From assembly GCA_017591395.1 (NCBI GenBank), contig WEDG01001497.1, positions 124,001-188,000 of the forward strand: a DNA stretch of 64,000 nt. Reading direction: 5' to 3'. The notes under the pieces were generated by a model. That model worked only from the letters and a program-made list of their open reading frames with translations. It had not been told where the DNA came from and made no database searches. The stretch is from Schistocephalus solidus. Taxonomy: Eukaryota; Platyhelminthes; Cestoda; Diphyllobothriidea; Diphyllobothriidae. The position numbers and the translations under genes were made by a program. Within the stretch, counting starts at the first letter, position 1. Each line of letters opens with the position of its first letter. Positions 11,501-24,516 of this stretch are shown here, one piece after another.

Positions 11501-14500
11501 GATTACAAAGATAACGAAACGAAACAAAACATGCTTCAATCGATGAATTCTTGGAAGAATGGGCATGAAGACCGATATTTAAACCTTACCTAAGTAGTCC
11601 TTTCCACTTAAAACACATGACAACTCTTCGTTGTCTTTTTCAGCACCCATAAAACTTACCTCAAATTTTAAATTATCTTTTATTTGAAAAATAAACCATA
11701 AACTAGTATATTTCATTCCACTAGTTTTATGTTCAATTTTAGTAGCCTTCTTATTTAAACTGATGAGAAAAACGCCAAAATCTGCACATACGCTAATGAA
11801 ACAGGCTTGGCAAAGCTGCTTCCTTGTCAGTTGTGCCCGGGCTCGTGTCAACATGAAAGTACTACGCACATGCTATGCATTTATTGACCACAAGAAGCCT
11901 ATTTGTGCTTCATTAGAGAGTGCATTTCGGGCAATAAAAGGTCGAACCGGATAACTGTAAGAGAAAATTACCCGAAGCAAAGTTACCTGAAAGGAATGCT
12001 TGCTAGAAGAGAAAACTGTTTCTAATCCAAACACGCTCAGGTTTGGAAACCATGTAAACACAAACTCGAAAGGCCAGAAAAAATCTTGAATCCGCTCACT
12101 TTCATTTTTAGAATTGTCTACTCTCCCACCGTACATACGCTTTTTGAATTGTTTGGATAATATACAAAAGACTGCATACTAGCTGCCTTTACATATGGTC
12201 GACCATTAGCAGTAATCCTTCAATCACTGTTGCAAATCTCTTTATTTCATGTACAAACCTACGTTTTGGGGAGATATTATTCCTTTTTACTGATTTTAAA
12301 TACTTTTCTCGCGCTGCATCACGCCACATTTGTTAACTTTTAACGGATGTAAATGCTTCTGGTTTCGGCGAGACAAACTATCAGTCGATTTTCTTGTTTC
12401 TTTTTTTACATTCTCCATCTTATTTGCCATAGTCAGTTCAGTACAAGTTCTATTATAAATCCATTCTCCTGCTTCTGACTTATCGTCAAGCACAATCAAT
12501 GTGGCTGGCAATTTTCACTCAACCCTCAGCCCATGATATTATTTTCCTTGAGCAAGTGAGTTGATGTAGGAGTGCTTAATTTTTAGAAAATAATTAACAT
12601 CTAACGTTTACTACTATCACACCAATACACTTAGATCGGAACAGTGTACCTTTTCCGCTATTTTCTGCAGTTAAAAAGCACCATTTTTCAGCCACATTCT
12701 AACGATGAGAAAGTTGCCGAAATGTATTGCAGGTAATGGATTAGCACCTCCATTAATTGAGGTTGGTTCAGTAACTCTAGTTAATCACTCACTAAATTTG
12801 TAAAACTTTCTTGATCTAACTACTGTTCAATGTAAACATCAAAAGTCACCAAAGTCATCAAAAATCATCTGCAAAGTAACCATAAAGCATCGACTTTTTA
12901 ATTTCTAGATTCCAGTTAAACCGTTCATGTTGCAACTAAACGGTGTTTTACCTTCGGTGACGAGCAATTTGGCCCACTTACGACGGCGTTGTTTGCTTAC
13001 TGATGATTTAAATCGTGTTAACCGGAACCTTCTGGTCTGGTGGTTATGGTTTTCATGTGTCATGTGAGCATGAAATTATTATCTCCGAAGATGGCATATG
13101 AAATAATTACTCGAAAGTTTAGACCTCCAAGAACTTTGCACCGATAAATGCCTTTGCTTCTTTTGAGTGTACACCCCACATTTAGTTGGCTAGCCGCATA
13201 TAAAGTATAGATTGTATTCTAAAAAATGCAGAGTGTTGCCGGATGACTATATCCGTCTCCGGCCATCAAAGTGTGACGTTAAGAACTGACGGCGTAGACT
13301 ACTTAGGCACCTTTTGTGCTTTTTTTAGCGGCTGTGAAATTTTTCGGGGAGCCAACGATATTTTTTGCATACAGCCATTTTGGTTAGGAACCGTCTTTTT
13401 TATTACTGCACAGCTTAAGAATCCCTAGGGCTACGTTAGGAATTAGTCATGAGTCAATGTGCTTTATCTACCCCGAGTGAAAAACAATGAAATTCATCCA
13501 CCTGTCAAACATTGCTAAATATGGTTCTTTCAGTAAATTCTCTTTGTCAAAATTTCATTTATCTCCACATGGACATTTTTAAAAGGATTACGAAAATTTA
13601 GTGAATTCGATACATTCTGGGACAGATATTTTTCGTACATATTTTTACACTTTATAAGTTTCTTTAATTGATCAGACCTATAAACTACAGGGCTACAACA
13701 TAAGTAACAAATTTACATGTGAACGGGTTACTTACCTTTGGATTTAAGGAGGATATGATAAAATAGTTACACCATCCAGGAAGAAGGTCAACCTCTTTTT
13801 TCGCCGGCCGTTCTAGACGCTCATTTATTTGCGAATAGTAAAGTGTAAAGCTCGTCCCATGTTAAAGGTAAATGTATACTTTTGGTTGAATTCTTATGCC
13901 ACAAAAATTTTTAAAACGCTTTACTGAAAAGGTATTTTGATGACATTAAAATATATTTGACAATTTATTTCACACATCCGGAGTGGAGAGCAATAACTTA
14001 GAAATTGTCCATTCATTGAAAACTTATTTTTTATCAAGTCTTCGAACAATTCTCTTGTGGAGAGTCCTTAGTGAAATCAAATGTTCACGTACATGCAAAT
14101 AGGCGTGCATCGATATATTGGCGTTTCAGTGTAAAAGAACTCTTAATGGGTGTCAGAGTTCAGGAACAGCGATCCATCTGATAGACCGAATTCAGCGAAG
14201 TCGAGCTAGCATGTCGACAGGGCTGCAGGGCTTGTTTTCTTCTGCAACCGAGGAATCAGCGTTCACCCCTCTCACGTATGAAAAAAACTCGAATTTTAGT
14301 GACAGACAAGGTCGGATGAACAGGCACTGATGAAGTGGTGCAATGACCTACCTTTTTTGCCTTTTTTGCCTGCGTGGGATTGTACTTCTGTTTGTACGCG
14401 GTTCAAGTTTGTGATTCACGTACTGTGACAGATCAAGTGTTAAACACTGCTACATCAGTCTTTATGCATCTCTTTCGATTAGACCTCCAAGAGAGATACA

Positions 14501-14801
14501 TGCTGGATGAGTGTGGAAAATGGCGAAGAGACCGTAGTAGCCATTTCTTAGTTAGTTACCGTTGTCATCCATCAATACTTAACATCAGGCATTTATAACC
14601 CAGAATCTCTACAAGAGATGGACTATCCCAGTAAACGTTATTGAAAATGTGGAGGTGTGTTTTCAATTCGAAAAGTTTAGGTAGGTGGGGTTGCAGCATT
14701 ACTTATTATGCAGCACAATGAAAAGATATTTCACTCAGGTCATGATGTTGGATTTTGAACGGGTTTCCTTCCGGCCGCTTGCAAAACTCCAGGCTGCAAT
14801 A
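8512..14801. other. Long AT-rich spacer without a supported gene
   Basis: Over six kilobases hold only short frames, the longest being about 113 codons at 9229-9570. None has a recognisable motif. Short family D-like pieces may be present, for example near 12670-12710 (AAAAAGCACCATTTTTCAGC). The 9.5-9.85 kb stretch is somewhat less AT-rich, with overlapping frames on both strands, but no exon signals could be defended. Confidence 0.4.
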
Positions 14802-14972
14802 CAACTGGCCCGTGGCTCAATTGTAAGAGCGTTGCACTTCTGATCAACGAGTCAAGGGTTCAATCCTCGGGTGGTACACCACCTGGGGTTGGGTATAACT
14901 GGCTGATGAAGACTAATAAGCCAGAAATGGCCATTCCATTCTCCCTTGTCTTTACCGGCAATATTCACGTAC
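14802..14972 (+). mobile_element. SINE A, 5' part
   Basis: A clear tRNA-like head is seen: A-box-like GTGGCTCAATTGTAAGAGCG and B-box-like AGGGTTCAATCCTCGGGTGG. These are followed by ACCACCTGGGGTTGGGTATA, ACTGGCTGATGAAG, AATAAGCCAGAAATGGCCAT and CTCCCTTGTCTTTACCGGC. The 3' half present in full-length copies is absent. With its nearly intact internal Pol III boxes, this is one of the better-preserved heads in the window. Confidence 0.8.
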
Positions 14973-17900
14973 CTAAAAAGGGCACTATCTAAAAAGTTAC
15001 TACTCACTTAGTATGTAATTTCTCCATTGATTTGCAACGATCTTTGAAATTCCATTTTATTTTTTATTAAACACGCCCAAAATTACTATTTCTTGTACTC
15101 AAATGTAAAAAACACAGGCCTCATTCAGATTTATTCTTAAAAAAAGTTATATTTCGGTTTTTTTAAATAATAGCAAATGCCCGTTTCATTTTGCGCCCAA
15201 AACGCCGTTGCACTTTCATGCAGGGTTTCTAGACTTGAAGAGGCCTATTTATCGTGCAAGGAACTTACATATTTATATGCGTTATTGAGAAGATTCCCTA
15301 CAGCATTTTTTTGAATTTTGCATTGGATTTTGACCTTGGTGGATAACAGCATTAATACACAGGCAAATAAGATGCTTTATCAACGGACATTACACGGCCT
15401 TAAAAACCTCATAAATTGCGCTTCTTTGAAAATCAGATATTGTCTTTGAAGAAGACACAATTTGCTACCATATATGCATTAGAAAGCAATGTTTCGTTCG
15501 TCTTTTCTATAAAAAATATATTTGCATTTATAAAGACATTGAAAATCTTCATAAAACGTACATTCTACCTAATAAATTCTTTTTCTACCGAAAGCCGGAA
15601 AGAAGTTCTTATAAAAACCAGCACCTAACCGCTTATGAAATATCTACGGTATATGCTGCATGATAATTAATATTAAATCCGCACTTAAATGATTTTTTTG
15701 ATCTAAAATATATTTTATAATATCTGTTAACATCTCATGAGGTAGGACATAATGATGGCCAGAGACCCACTTTTCAGTAGCTGCCCTTTTAAATAGTACT
15801 TCACCACCTAATTACTATCAATTAATTATTTCGTCGGGACTGAAGCTTTTGAGAGCGAAAAAAATACGTGTTCTTGTTTCAAGGGTTTACATTTCATTTC
15901 AATATCCGTCTTAAATTCTGTGTAAATTGGAGCAAGCGGAGACTATTGGATTAATTTTAAGATGACTAGTTTTCCCTTTGTTGGGTATGTCAACTAGCAG
16001 TTTGGCGTAACGCTTTGCATCCTTATTCAGTATGGTCTGTAATAATTTAAAACCTCCAGAACTGCGGAGTTAGCATCTCAGAATTTAGCTTATCATTTTG
16101 ATGTGGGAACTGCGCAGGGCTATATTTCTTTTTTCGATTTTACTGAGCATTATTAGAGCAGTTGCTCCCAAACGTGAGGCTGCGTGCGACTGTCTTTCAT
16201 CTTGCACTGCCTGTCCGACAGATTTCCCATGCTGGACGCAATGAAGTCGGGTTTTTATTTGTCCAGAAGGAATCCATGGGCATAAATTATAGGACTTTTG
16301 GGGTTTTCGAAAGATTCCTAGGGGGAGCATTTGGATTTAAAAACACTGGCGATGGCTTGTGGGTACAGGCAAATGTGAGAGATATAACAATCAGATATCT
16401 GCTTACTTTAATACGCTGCTTTATCCCATCCGAACAAGCATCAATCTGGCTAGGCTAGGGTTTCACGATCATTACTGATTTTGAGGCATCTTTTGAATAA
16501 AATTCAATCTTTATTCCTGGTTAATAATATTTTTCTGCTCTATGATAACATATTTACTGACTAACTAGAACTGACATTGACAAAAATTATTTGAATTGTT
16601 ATATTCCTTCTGGAATTTATCGTTTCTTATTAGGTTCATGGTCATTTTTCAACTCCACGCCTGGGAGCCTTCGTTCAGTCTTGTGGGAAGGACATCGTTC
16701 AAGGACAGATAGAGATGACAATTCGTTCCTACACTGTGCTAAATGTAAAATTTGTTTTAGGGCCTTCGTTTTATCTGATATTCGGGCTTCCAGTACGTTT
16801 CCGAATATCGAAAAGCGCCTTCTTTAATGCTGGTTATAACGTAGGGCACATTGTTTGAGAACTTATGCATTCAGTAGTACCAATAAATAAAAATACACTT
16901 CTAAACTATATGGTTTCATACGGGAGAACATGCTTATCTTTGATTAGTTTGGAATCTGCGAGGCAACTACGCACCAATGACTATTGAAATAGCTGCTTAT
17001 GAAGATTCTGAGAATATAGAGTATTGTGATTTTTATCAGATGTTCAACTAGCTTTGTCCCTATTTAAGCTGTGGAAGGGTTATAAACGCTTTCTGGGACA
17101 ACTAGTTTGATAAACGAGAATCATACCGCCAGTCCGAAGTAAAATTAATTTGAAATTGTCAGACGTCTGTCAGGTTCAAAAATTGCAGATTTCATTTCAC
17201 GTTACGTTAGTACGTGAGGGTTCTTCATTCGTCCGCATCTAAGTGATAGGCTTCACAGAAGATGACCCGTTCAATTTCAAAATATTAATGGGCTCCAATG
17301 TTCTGATAAATCAAGTTTATCTTAGTAAATTTTTAAACAAAGAACTTCGTTCTTTGGTGATCAATTTTTTAGGCTGCTCTACACGAGCTTCGACATCAGA
17401 CGTTCTTCTCAGTGTGCCGGGTTTCCTTAATTATTTTTTTCAGCAACTTCCTGCTATATTCCTTTGAAAAGCTAGGGCAAGCTCAGTCTTTAATCAACTT
17501 GTCGAAAAAAATAACATTGACTGAGGTTTACAAATGCTCAAGAATGCTGTGACGCTATTCTGCACTATTCGCAGAGCAGGTGTGAATAAGAAGGAATAGT
17601 TATGGGAATTTTATGTTTGTGTTATTTGCTTTTGTGAAATTTGTCATGAGAAGGCTTTTGTCAAAGGGAGAGAATCGCAGAATTTCCCGAGAAAAGATTT
17701 TGCCCACAGAAATTTTCACAGCAAGGCACTGCACTACGCCAAACGTCAGATGTACATATTTATCTGCCCGCAGATATGCATGCGAATGAGGAGATAGATA
17801 AGACTTCTAAGCAGAATTTCAACATTATATGTTTATTTAAACATAAAAAGAATGAAAAGAAATTCCCAAACCTTCTCCTCAATGTTTCCTTCAGTTAATA

Positions 17901-18109
17901 GTAGTTGAAAAGTACTTAACGCGTTACTCTAGTATTTATTTAACCCACATGACTGACCTGATAATTTTTAGGCTTGATCCCAAGTTATTCTAAAACCTTG
18001 ATGAAATCATTAATCATTAAAAACTAGCTGGAGTACACGTACACCACGTGAAGTTCAATGGAGGAAAGCAATAAGTAATAGAGGCCATTTTTGATTTCTC
18101 GACACGGTG
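14973..18109. other. AT-rich spacer; possible family D fragment at 15165-15640
   Basis: The possible fragment begins AATGCCCGTTTCATTTTGCG and ends CCGAAAGCCGGAAAGAAGTT then AAAACCAGCACC, a weak match to the two ends of family D. A 98-codon frame at 16162-16458 overlaps a minus-strand frame and has no recognisable domain. Nothing else is supported. Confidence 0.35.
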
Positions 18110-18362
18110 ACTCGACAGTTCGACCGTCGTAGTCCGACGCTGTCCACCGTATGCTCCACTGAAGGGTGGTGCAGGGACGGTGACTTGCGCGTGGATTAGT
18201 TTTAAAGGATAGTAGCTTTGAGCTGCCGCTACCACACTCTCTCCTCCTCCCCCACCTGAGCCTGGTGTCATGTGAGAGTCAGGAATACTGGAGGCGGGAG
18301 CGAACGCAGGTGGCTGGCGTGGCCGGAGCCACCACTGGGCGTGCCACCACACCTGAACTACA
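18110..18362. repeat. Dispersed repeat family C, third copy
   Basis: It is collinear with the first half of 4273-4700: CGACAGTTCGACCGTCG, CCACCGTATGCTCCAC, GGGACGGTGACTTGCGCGTG, CTCTCCTCCTCCCCCACCTG and GGGCGTGCCACCACACCTG appear in the same order. The second module (AAGAAGGAGCCAT) is missing. The minus-strand frame across it is repeat-borne. Confidence 0.7.
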
Positions 18363-19025
18363 GCACAAACCTGAACTGCCACCACACACGGTAACTAGGA
18401 GTCGGATAAACACATAGTAGAGTTATTAGCTAGTGTCCATACTGGAAAGATGCTCTTGTGTGTGTGCCTTAGAAATCATGTTACTGAACACTCACTTCAA
18501 GATATACAAATTTTTGCATCTTCTCGATTGGTGCTTGAAATTATAAGCACAACTTGAATATCAAACACTAGAAGCGGCCCGAGCTATCCGATCTCGAAAA
18601 GTTTAATTCAACTTCATTCCGTTTGAAGGACAGTGTGAAGATTTATTTGTCACTTGGCCATTGACAACCAACAACTCGTGCTCAGCTTATGTGAAATTAC
18701 ATCGGAATCCTTCTATTATGTATGATATGCCAGTAAGAGCTTTGATGTGTAAACGAGGATGGTTTAGCACAAACATTAAGCCTCCCATGTCTGCAGTTTC
18801 GGCTGAGGGTATTGAATAGAGTTGGACTTAATCCATCGATGCCGGAATTCGCAGATAATGCTTCACTGTCTACTTACAGATCCAAATGGAATAGGAGAAA
18901 TCTGATCCCAGAATCCGTCAAACTAGCAGAGGTATTTGCTGTACATAAACTTTTGTTTTGTTTTCAACACGTTTTTACAGCTTTGTTGAGTATCGACAAG
19001 GATTCTATCACAGCACGCTAAGTTG
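18363..19025. other. Spacer, no gene recognised
   Basis: Short frames only, with no motif or repeat that I can name. Confidence 0.4.
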
Positions 19026-19445
19026 TTAGGGGAGGCCCTGGCCGCTAAGATCTTTTGGCCCGGTTCCGTAAAAGGAGATAAGAAGTGGGACGCAATTTGG
19101 GAGGATAGCTTATCGCAGGAGGGGTTGGGGGTGTTGTCGGCCGGACTAGGGCAAGTCCAACCGCCGTGGCTGCGACGTACCTAAATGTGTGAGACCGTGC
19201 GGTCGTCACAGGGCACCCAGCGAGGTCAGATGTGAGTCAGCCTCGACGATGATTGGCCGGTGCGACATTCAGGATTGTCAAGGGCTAGGCAGCCACTGGT
19301 GCGCACTGCATGTAGACGCGAGAGGTTCAGCGTTTTTTATGCGCACGGCGTATGGGTACTACAGTCCTGCCCATCAGCGGGTCCGAGATTGTCTCATGCT
19401 GTCTCAACTTTGTATGCCATTTGGCAAAATAAAAAAATTTGTTAT
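19026..19445 (+). repeat. GC-rich dispersed-repeat-like segment with AATAAA end
   Basis: The segment is distinctly GC-rich in an AT-rich setting. It starts about GGGGAGGCCCTGGCCGC and ends with TTGGCAAAATAAAAAAATTT, which resembles a poly(A)-signal-plus-A-run tail of a retroposed transcript or LINE 3' end. The 101-codon frame inside it shows no known domain. Assignment as retroposed sequence is an inference from composition and tail only. Confidence 0.35.
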
Positions 19446-20252
19446 TTTACCTGAAGGTATGGGTGCCGCCAAGTTGTTTCAATACTTTGATTAATTTATA
19501 AGGTTTGTTTCGAAACTACAATTGCATTCCGAAAACCACGAGATCAAAGCTGTCAAAAGCTTATCATTGTAACTTTAGGTCGCGTCTGAAATTTTATTGT
19601 TTATCACTGCTTGGATCATAGCAAACCAAACTCCCATGTTTTTCTAAATCCTCGAAGAGCTTATTTCCAGGCCAGAGAAGCGTATCAAATTTAGGGCCTA
19701 ACCATTAACTATTTTCGTAACTGTCGGTACTGAAGGTCTTCTGGGTTTTTCCAGAAGTCAACCAGGTATGCCCGTTAGGGTTTCGTGCAACAAACACCAC
19801 TCGAAATTCAGAATTCTCGTACTGATAATAACTGTAAGGATTTCTCTTTATGCATTGCAGATGAACATAGCTATATGAACGGCTTGCTTGCCGAATTTGC
19901 TTGTTTGACTTTGTGTTTCATCACGTCGATGTCCGAACTGTGGCTGCAAACGACGCGAGATCCGGGGGAGCTGACTTACATTCATACCAGTGTATCGTTG
20001 TTTCGCAAGAATCCTTAACCATAATCCTCCTTTTCAAGCGCAAGTAACTCTAGGTCACATCCGCCGTCTCCCTCCTAGCAGAGCTTGACCAAGGAGCCCT
20101 GATGTTTGAAGCACGTAGTCTGTCACTGTCACGTAAACGAAGCTCAAGTGCCTAAGCATAACCAAAGTTTAGAAATGCGTTTTGGCTTGAGATTACCTTA
20201 GTTTGGTTGCAGCATCAATTATCTGGCGGCACTATCACAAAATAACACAGGC
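19446..20252. other. Spacer, no gene recognised
   Basis: Short open frames only; no repeat or motif identified. Confidence 0.4.
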
Positions 20253-21019
20253 ACACATCAGGGTAGCGGCTTTGAATGTCCTTTTTACAGCTGCCTGCCA
20301 AAACCACACTTGATAAACTATGACAGTTTAAGTAGTATGCATTTTCTTTATTTATTTTTGATGTTTTATTACTTTTAAATTTAGTTTATAGAAAACATGC
20401 AAAAATTTATTCGTTCTTTCACTTAGTTGTTAACACTTTTAGTCCTCTCTAAATTTTATACTTAACGAAGGGGCATCTTCGATGATTAAAAAACGCGTTC
20501 TATCTCCGAATAATTTTGAACCTGACCTGTGGTTGGATTGGCACTTAGGGTTTACAGGGTTTATACTTTCCTGTGCGGATAGTTAAATATTTCTCCATGC
20601 TTTTATGTAAAAATTACACAGGGCTCATTAGAGTTTGCAGTTTGTTGTACACTTTACTAGCAACATTAATCAAAGAACATATACGAGGCTTTTTGAATGG
20701 AGGTCTCAGTTTCGTGACAAAACTCTTAATTGAAAACATTTCGAAACGAAATATACCCTCTCCGCAATTAAAAAATTGGAAGAACACGCAATTTTCTACG
20801 AAATGGGTGCAAAAATTAATTACATGTATGCCTTTTTTCCATAAAATACGTTTGAGTTGATAATAGTATCTAAGATCCGTGAGATGTTGCCTCTGCAGAT
20901 GGCTCAAAGCAGCGACAGCGTCTACTTCTTCTCAAAAGTCATACTACCTACGGAGTAATCTTTTACAGAATGTAATTCTTGGAACGAATCTCGCTCAAAA
21001 GCCGGCATCCTACCGTGTC
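20253..21019. mobile_element. Family D AT-rich element, second copy
   Basis: The left end, CACATCAGGGTAGCGGCTTT then GAATGTCCTTTTTACAGC, matches the left end at 7813. The right end, CTCAAAAGCCGGCATCCTAC then CGTGTC, is its inverted counterpart. The core shares TTTATAGAAAACATGC followed by AAAAATTTATTC with 7930-7975. It is about 767 bp against 699 bp for the first copy. No transposase is encoded. Confidence 0.5.
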
Positions 21020-24000
21020 TAATATATCTAGGACCAATTTTGTCGGATAGATAAAATTCAAAGCCTATTTACGTAATTTTTATCAAAAAGCATTTTAGAC
21101 ATTCGGTTAAAATTTCGTAAGGTAGCAGGTATACTGTTAGAATGCTTTCCATGGCTTCCCGATACGCTTATAGATTTAAACATTTTTTTAGAAAACATGC
21201 TCCAAATATGTTTCCTGGGCTCATTCGGTAGAAAATCCATTCTTCTTCGAATTTTTACCCAGTGAATGAGTAAATGTAAGTGTAATTACGGGCTCTTGAA
21301 CGATCCTGAAATTTCTTTTCAACTTACATCTTATCCGTACAATATTATGTACGTTGACTGTGAAGTTTGGTGAGGCTTGCATGTTGTCTTGCTAATATCA
21401 TCGAGGAATATATGATTTTCCCTGCGGAAAAAGTATACAGCTTGTAGATTAAAAACCCTTAATTCAAGAACAGCGGTAGGTCGGGCTCAAAATTCCTCGG
21501 AAATTGAAAGAATTTAAAGCTAAAAGAAGCCATTGTTTTTGAATCTAATTGTTGGGTATGACTTGGCTTCCTACCCAATGTCTATCCAAACTTGTATTTT
21601 GAGAATGCTTTCTATAAAATATAATTAAATTTAGCAGGATCTACTTAAAATATTCGTAATACTTAAGTTTACATTGTTTACCAAGTGCGTTTTTTGCAGG
21701 CGGGCGAAAAAATACATTCAAAAGCTACCATCCTAATGTGACTCAGATATCTTGAACTTATGCTACAGAACGATAATCAATATTATGTCCCTATTAAGCT
21801 AGTCTTTCCTAATCAAAGATCCGAATCAAAATTTCGGTTAGAAATACATGAGCTGGGTCACTGACTCTACTCTGAGTTCAGGTCACCAGAGAGTCAAAAT
21901 CCAGCTCATGCAACAATTTAGCCTGACAGCTTGAATCCCGGTTCCATTGCTCAGAATATAACAAACCCACTTTGAAGTTGTTTTTTTAGCTTGGGTCTAG
22001 ACACGTCATGTGGACCACAAGGTTCGCATATAAGACTCAAAATTCTGAGTCACCAAATAAAGGCTGATGAAATCGCTCATCGAATCGATAGGTTTCAAAA
22101 GTAATCGTTAAGCTATTGCAGTATAAACGGACGACTAGCACATCTCAAGTACGTTAGTTTCAACACACCAAAATGCCTCGGTAATTTTTTGAATGAGGAA
22201 GTTCTAATATTCATCGAGGGTTACTGGCTCACTGGGGTATTTACTAATCGTCACACATGAATTATATAATTGCTGATAAGTTATCCCTTGTTCTAAATCA
22301 TACGTGTTAGGTAAAAAAAATTTTTGCCACAGTTGTGTTCTCCAACAACTTTTTGGTAATCCTTCGTAACGCCTTTATCTTTTCTTCTTGTACTGTGCAA
22401 TGTGTACGCATGGTTCTGTAGACCAGGTTGACACAGCATTGTCATTCTCCAACAGTCCATTTCCCTATACAGCGACGAATAGAATAATCTTCAATGTTTT
22501 TCTGCAATCCGAAATCTGGAAAAATGAGGCCCTCGGGAAGGAGTTTGAATGTATCCCTTGCTTTGTAAGGCTATTCGTTTACGCCTACGTAATTGGCGAT
22601 CCTGTGCTACCATCCCTTGGTTTTTGTGGTATAGCGTGCCCAAATTTCCTGGAAGAGTAATCTGCGCCACTCACACAGTTATATGTTCATGCTATGAGTC
22701 CCACCACTTTATTTAATTTCTCAATGGGACGTAGGTATCCTCCCGCAAACAATATGCAGAAATATATTTTTTACATAGCCGGTTGCTGAAAATTCCCGAG
22801 AACAGTTCACACAAAGAGTGAAACATTATGCACTTTTTCGTAAAAACTTTCAGTAACAGGAGGCTGAAAGGTTGAGATCTCCATACGCATTTACATCGTC
22901 TACAAATTGTGCATTTTGTAGTGTACATGCATGGCTCTCTCTTCCCCACTTAATGATCTGCCGAGTGACGTGCTCTCTGCACACACGATTTCTTTATGGT
23001 TAGTTCAATATGCAGAAGGTAGAATTCAGTAAGTCACAGAACCGCTTTACGCAAATGTGTTGCGTAGCAATTGCCCGCAAGTTCAAGCTAGAGAACTCAT
23101 GTGGCAAGGCGTTCGCCTGGTTTTGAAACGCAGAACCCCTGAATATTTTCAATGCGGAACTGTGGCAACAATTTATTGGATAAACATGATGTGCTTAAAG
23201 AATAATCTTCAGCTCAGAAGGTATTCTTTCATGATCGCCTACCTGTGAGACATAATAAAGCTCAGAGATTATAGAGACCGTGGAAGGCTTGAAATCCTCA
23301 ATGGGGCTTGGAATATGAAACTCAGTCTTAGAGGCAATAGAGTCTTCTGGCTTACGCCCTATGTCATCTATCATGAGCGCTTACAAACAAGCAAGACCAT
23401 ACTTTCTCGTCCTGTTGAGGATGGTTTATTTGCTGGAGGTCTCATCTTAGTCACTGGCTTATTGGCATTCTCCAACAATACGCAAAATAAGAAGACTCGG
23501 GAGTAGTAGACGAATACTGTCAAAAGGACACGGGCAATGAAAATTTTTTTCTACTTTACAAGTTGTCGTCTGTCGGTCACACGAAAAAGAACCTGGACAT
23601 GCACTTAACTTATTTCCGCCATCCCTTCTGAGTTTTGACTGCTCGTCTATATGAGATGGCTTTCGAGGTTTCCGGAGAAAAACCTCAGGAACGCCTGAGG
23701 AGTGATCCATGGATGCCGCTCCCATCTGACTAACACATATATATAAGGAAGACAGCAAGGTTAAGAGGGGTATTCAGATATTTCGGCTGCGTAGTACCGA
23801 GGTTGTATATACAGAAACACAGTCGGAGAAGTCACCGTTAACGTTGAGAAGTCAGGAAAAATTGCTGCGGGTAACAAGGATAAATGGATTTTTGTGTGTG
23901 TGAGAGAGAAAGAAGATGAGAAGTGGAAGGAGGTTAAGAGAGATAAGATGAAAGGGGTGCAGAAAATGGAAAACAGGTAATCTAACGTTGTCGTAAACCT

Positions 24001-24338
24001 GAGACACCTGGTGCGAGAGAGAGAGAGAGAGGAATGAAGAGACTAGGAAAGACAAGATATTTTGCTGGAGAGCAAAATGTATCAATTCTCCCGCTTGCAC
24101 GCTTTCGTGCGATACATGTAAGCGTTCAAGGTATGAAATCATGATGTCCGGTAACGGAAGGGGGCCAGAGATATTGGGAGGAGCAGACTTATTAAGGAGG
24201 GCATTTAGGCCACTGGGCGTGCGGAACAATGTCTCTACACGCAATTTGTTTTACGATGGTGAGGGTGAGTCACAGATATATGCATATATCAAATGCTTTC
24301 CAGTGCTTTCTTTCTAAGTCTCTATCGTTGTCACATCT
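21020..24338. other. Spacer with family D fragments and microsatellites
   Basis: Family D pieces lie near 21168-21215 (TAGATTTAAACATTTTTTTA then GAAAACATGC) and 21700-21745 (GGCGGGCGAAAAAATACATT then AAAAGCTACCATCC). A pure GA run lies at 24014-24031. Open frames up to 130 codons (23852-24244, minus) carry no recognisable domain. The last few hundred bases may belong to the 3' untranslated region of the minus-strand LRR gene if a more distal poly(A) site is used. Confidence 0.4.
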
Positions 24339-24344
24339 TTTATT
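24339..24344 (-). promoter_or_regulatory. Candidate poly(A) signal for the LRR-Ig gene
   Basis: Read on the minus strand this is AATAAA, about 173 bases past the TGA stop of the LRR-Ig reading frame. It is the first canonical hexamer I found downstream of that stop. Cleavage would be expected shortly below 24330. Confidence 0.45.
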
Positions 24345-24424
24345 CTGTCGTGCGTACCGTGACGACCGATATCAACGAGGTGGTCTTTTTTTACAAATCC
24401 CGGAATTGATAACTGACGTACAAA

Positions 24425-24459
<35 letters not shown>
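24425..24459. repeat. (GT)n(GA)n compound microsatellite
   Basis: A short GT run passes directly into a GA run of more than 20 bases. It lies between the stop codon and the candidate poly(A) signal of the minus-strand gene, so it would be transcribed as a (TC)n(AC)n tract in the 3' UTR. Confidence 0.85.
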
Positions 24460-24516
24460 GGGAATGAAGTTGAGAACTCTTGGGAGAAAGAGGGCGTTTT
24501 GGCATTGAAAAGTGTC

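Noticed and set aside
14802..14972. Functional tRNA gene in the SINE head
   Set aside because: The A- and B-box-like motifs are present but there is no convincing cloverleaf, and the same head recurs attached to the SINE body.
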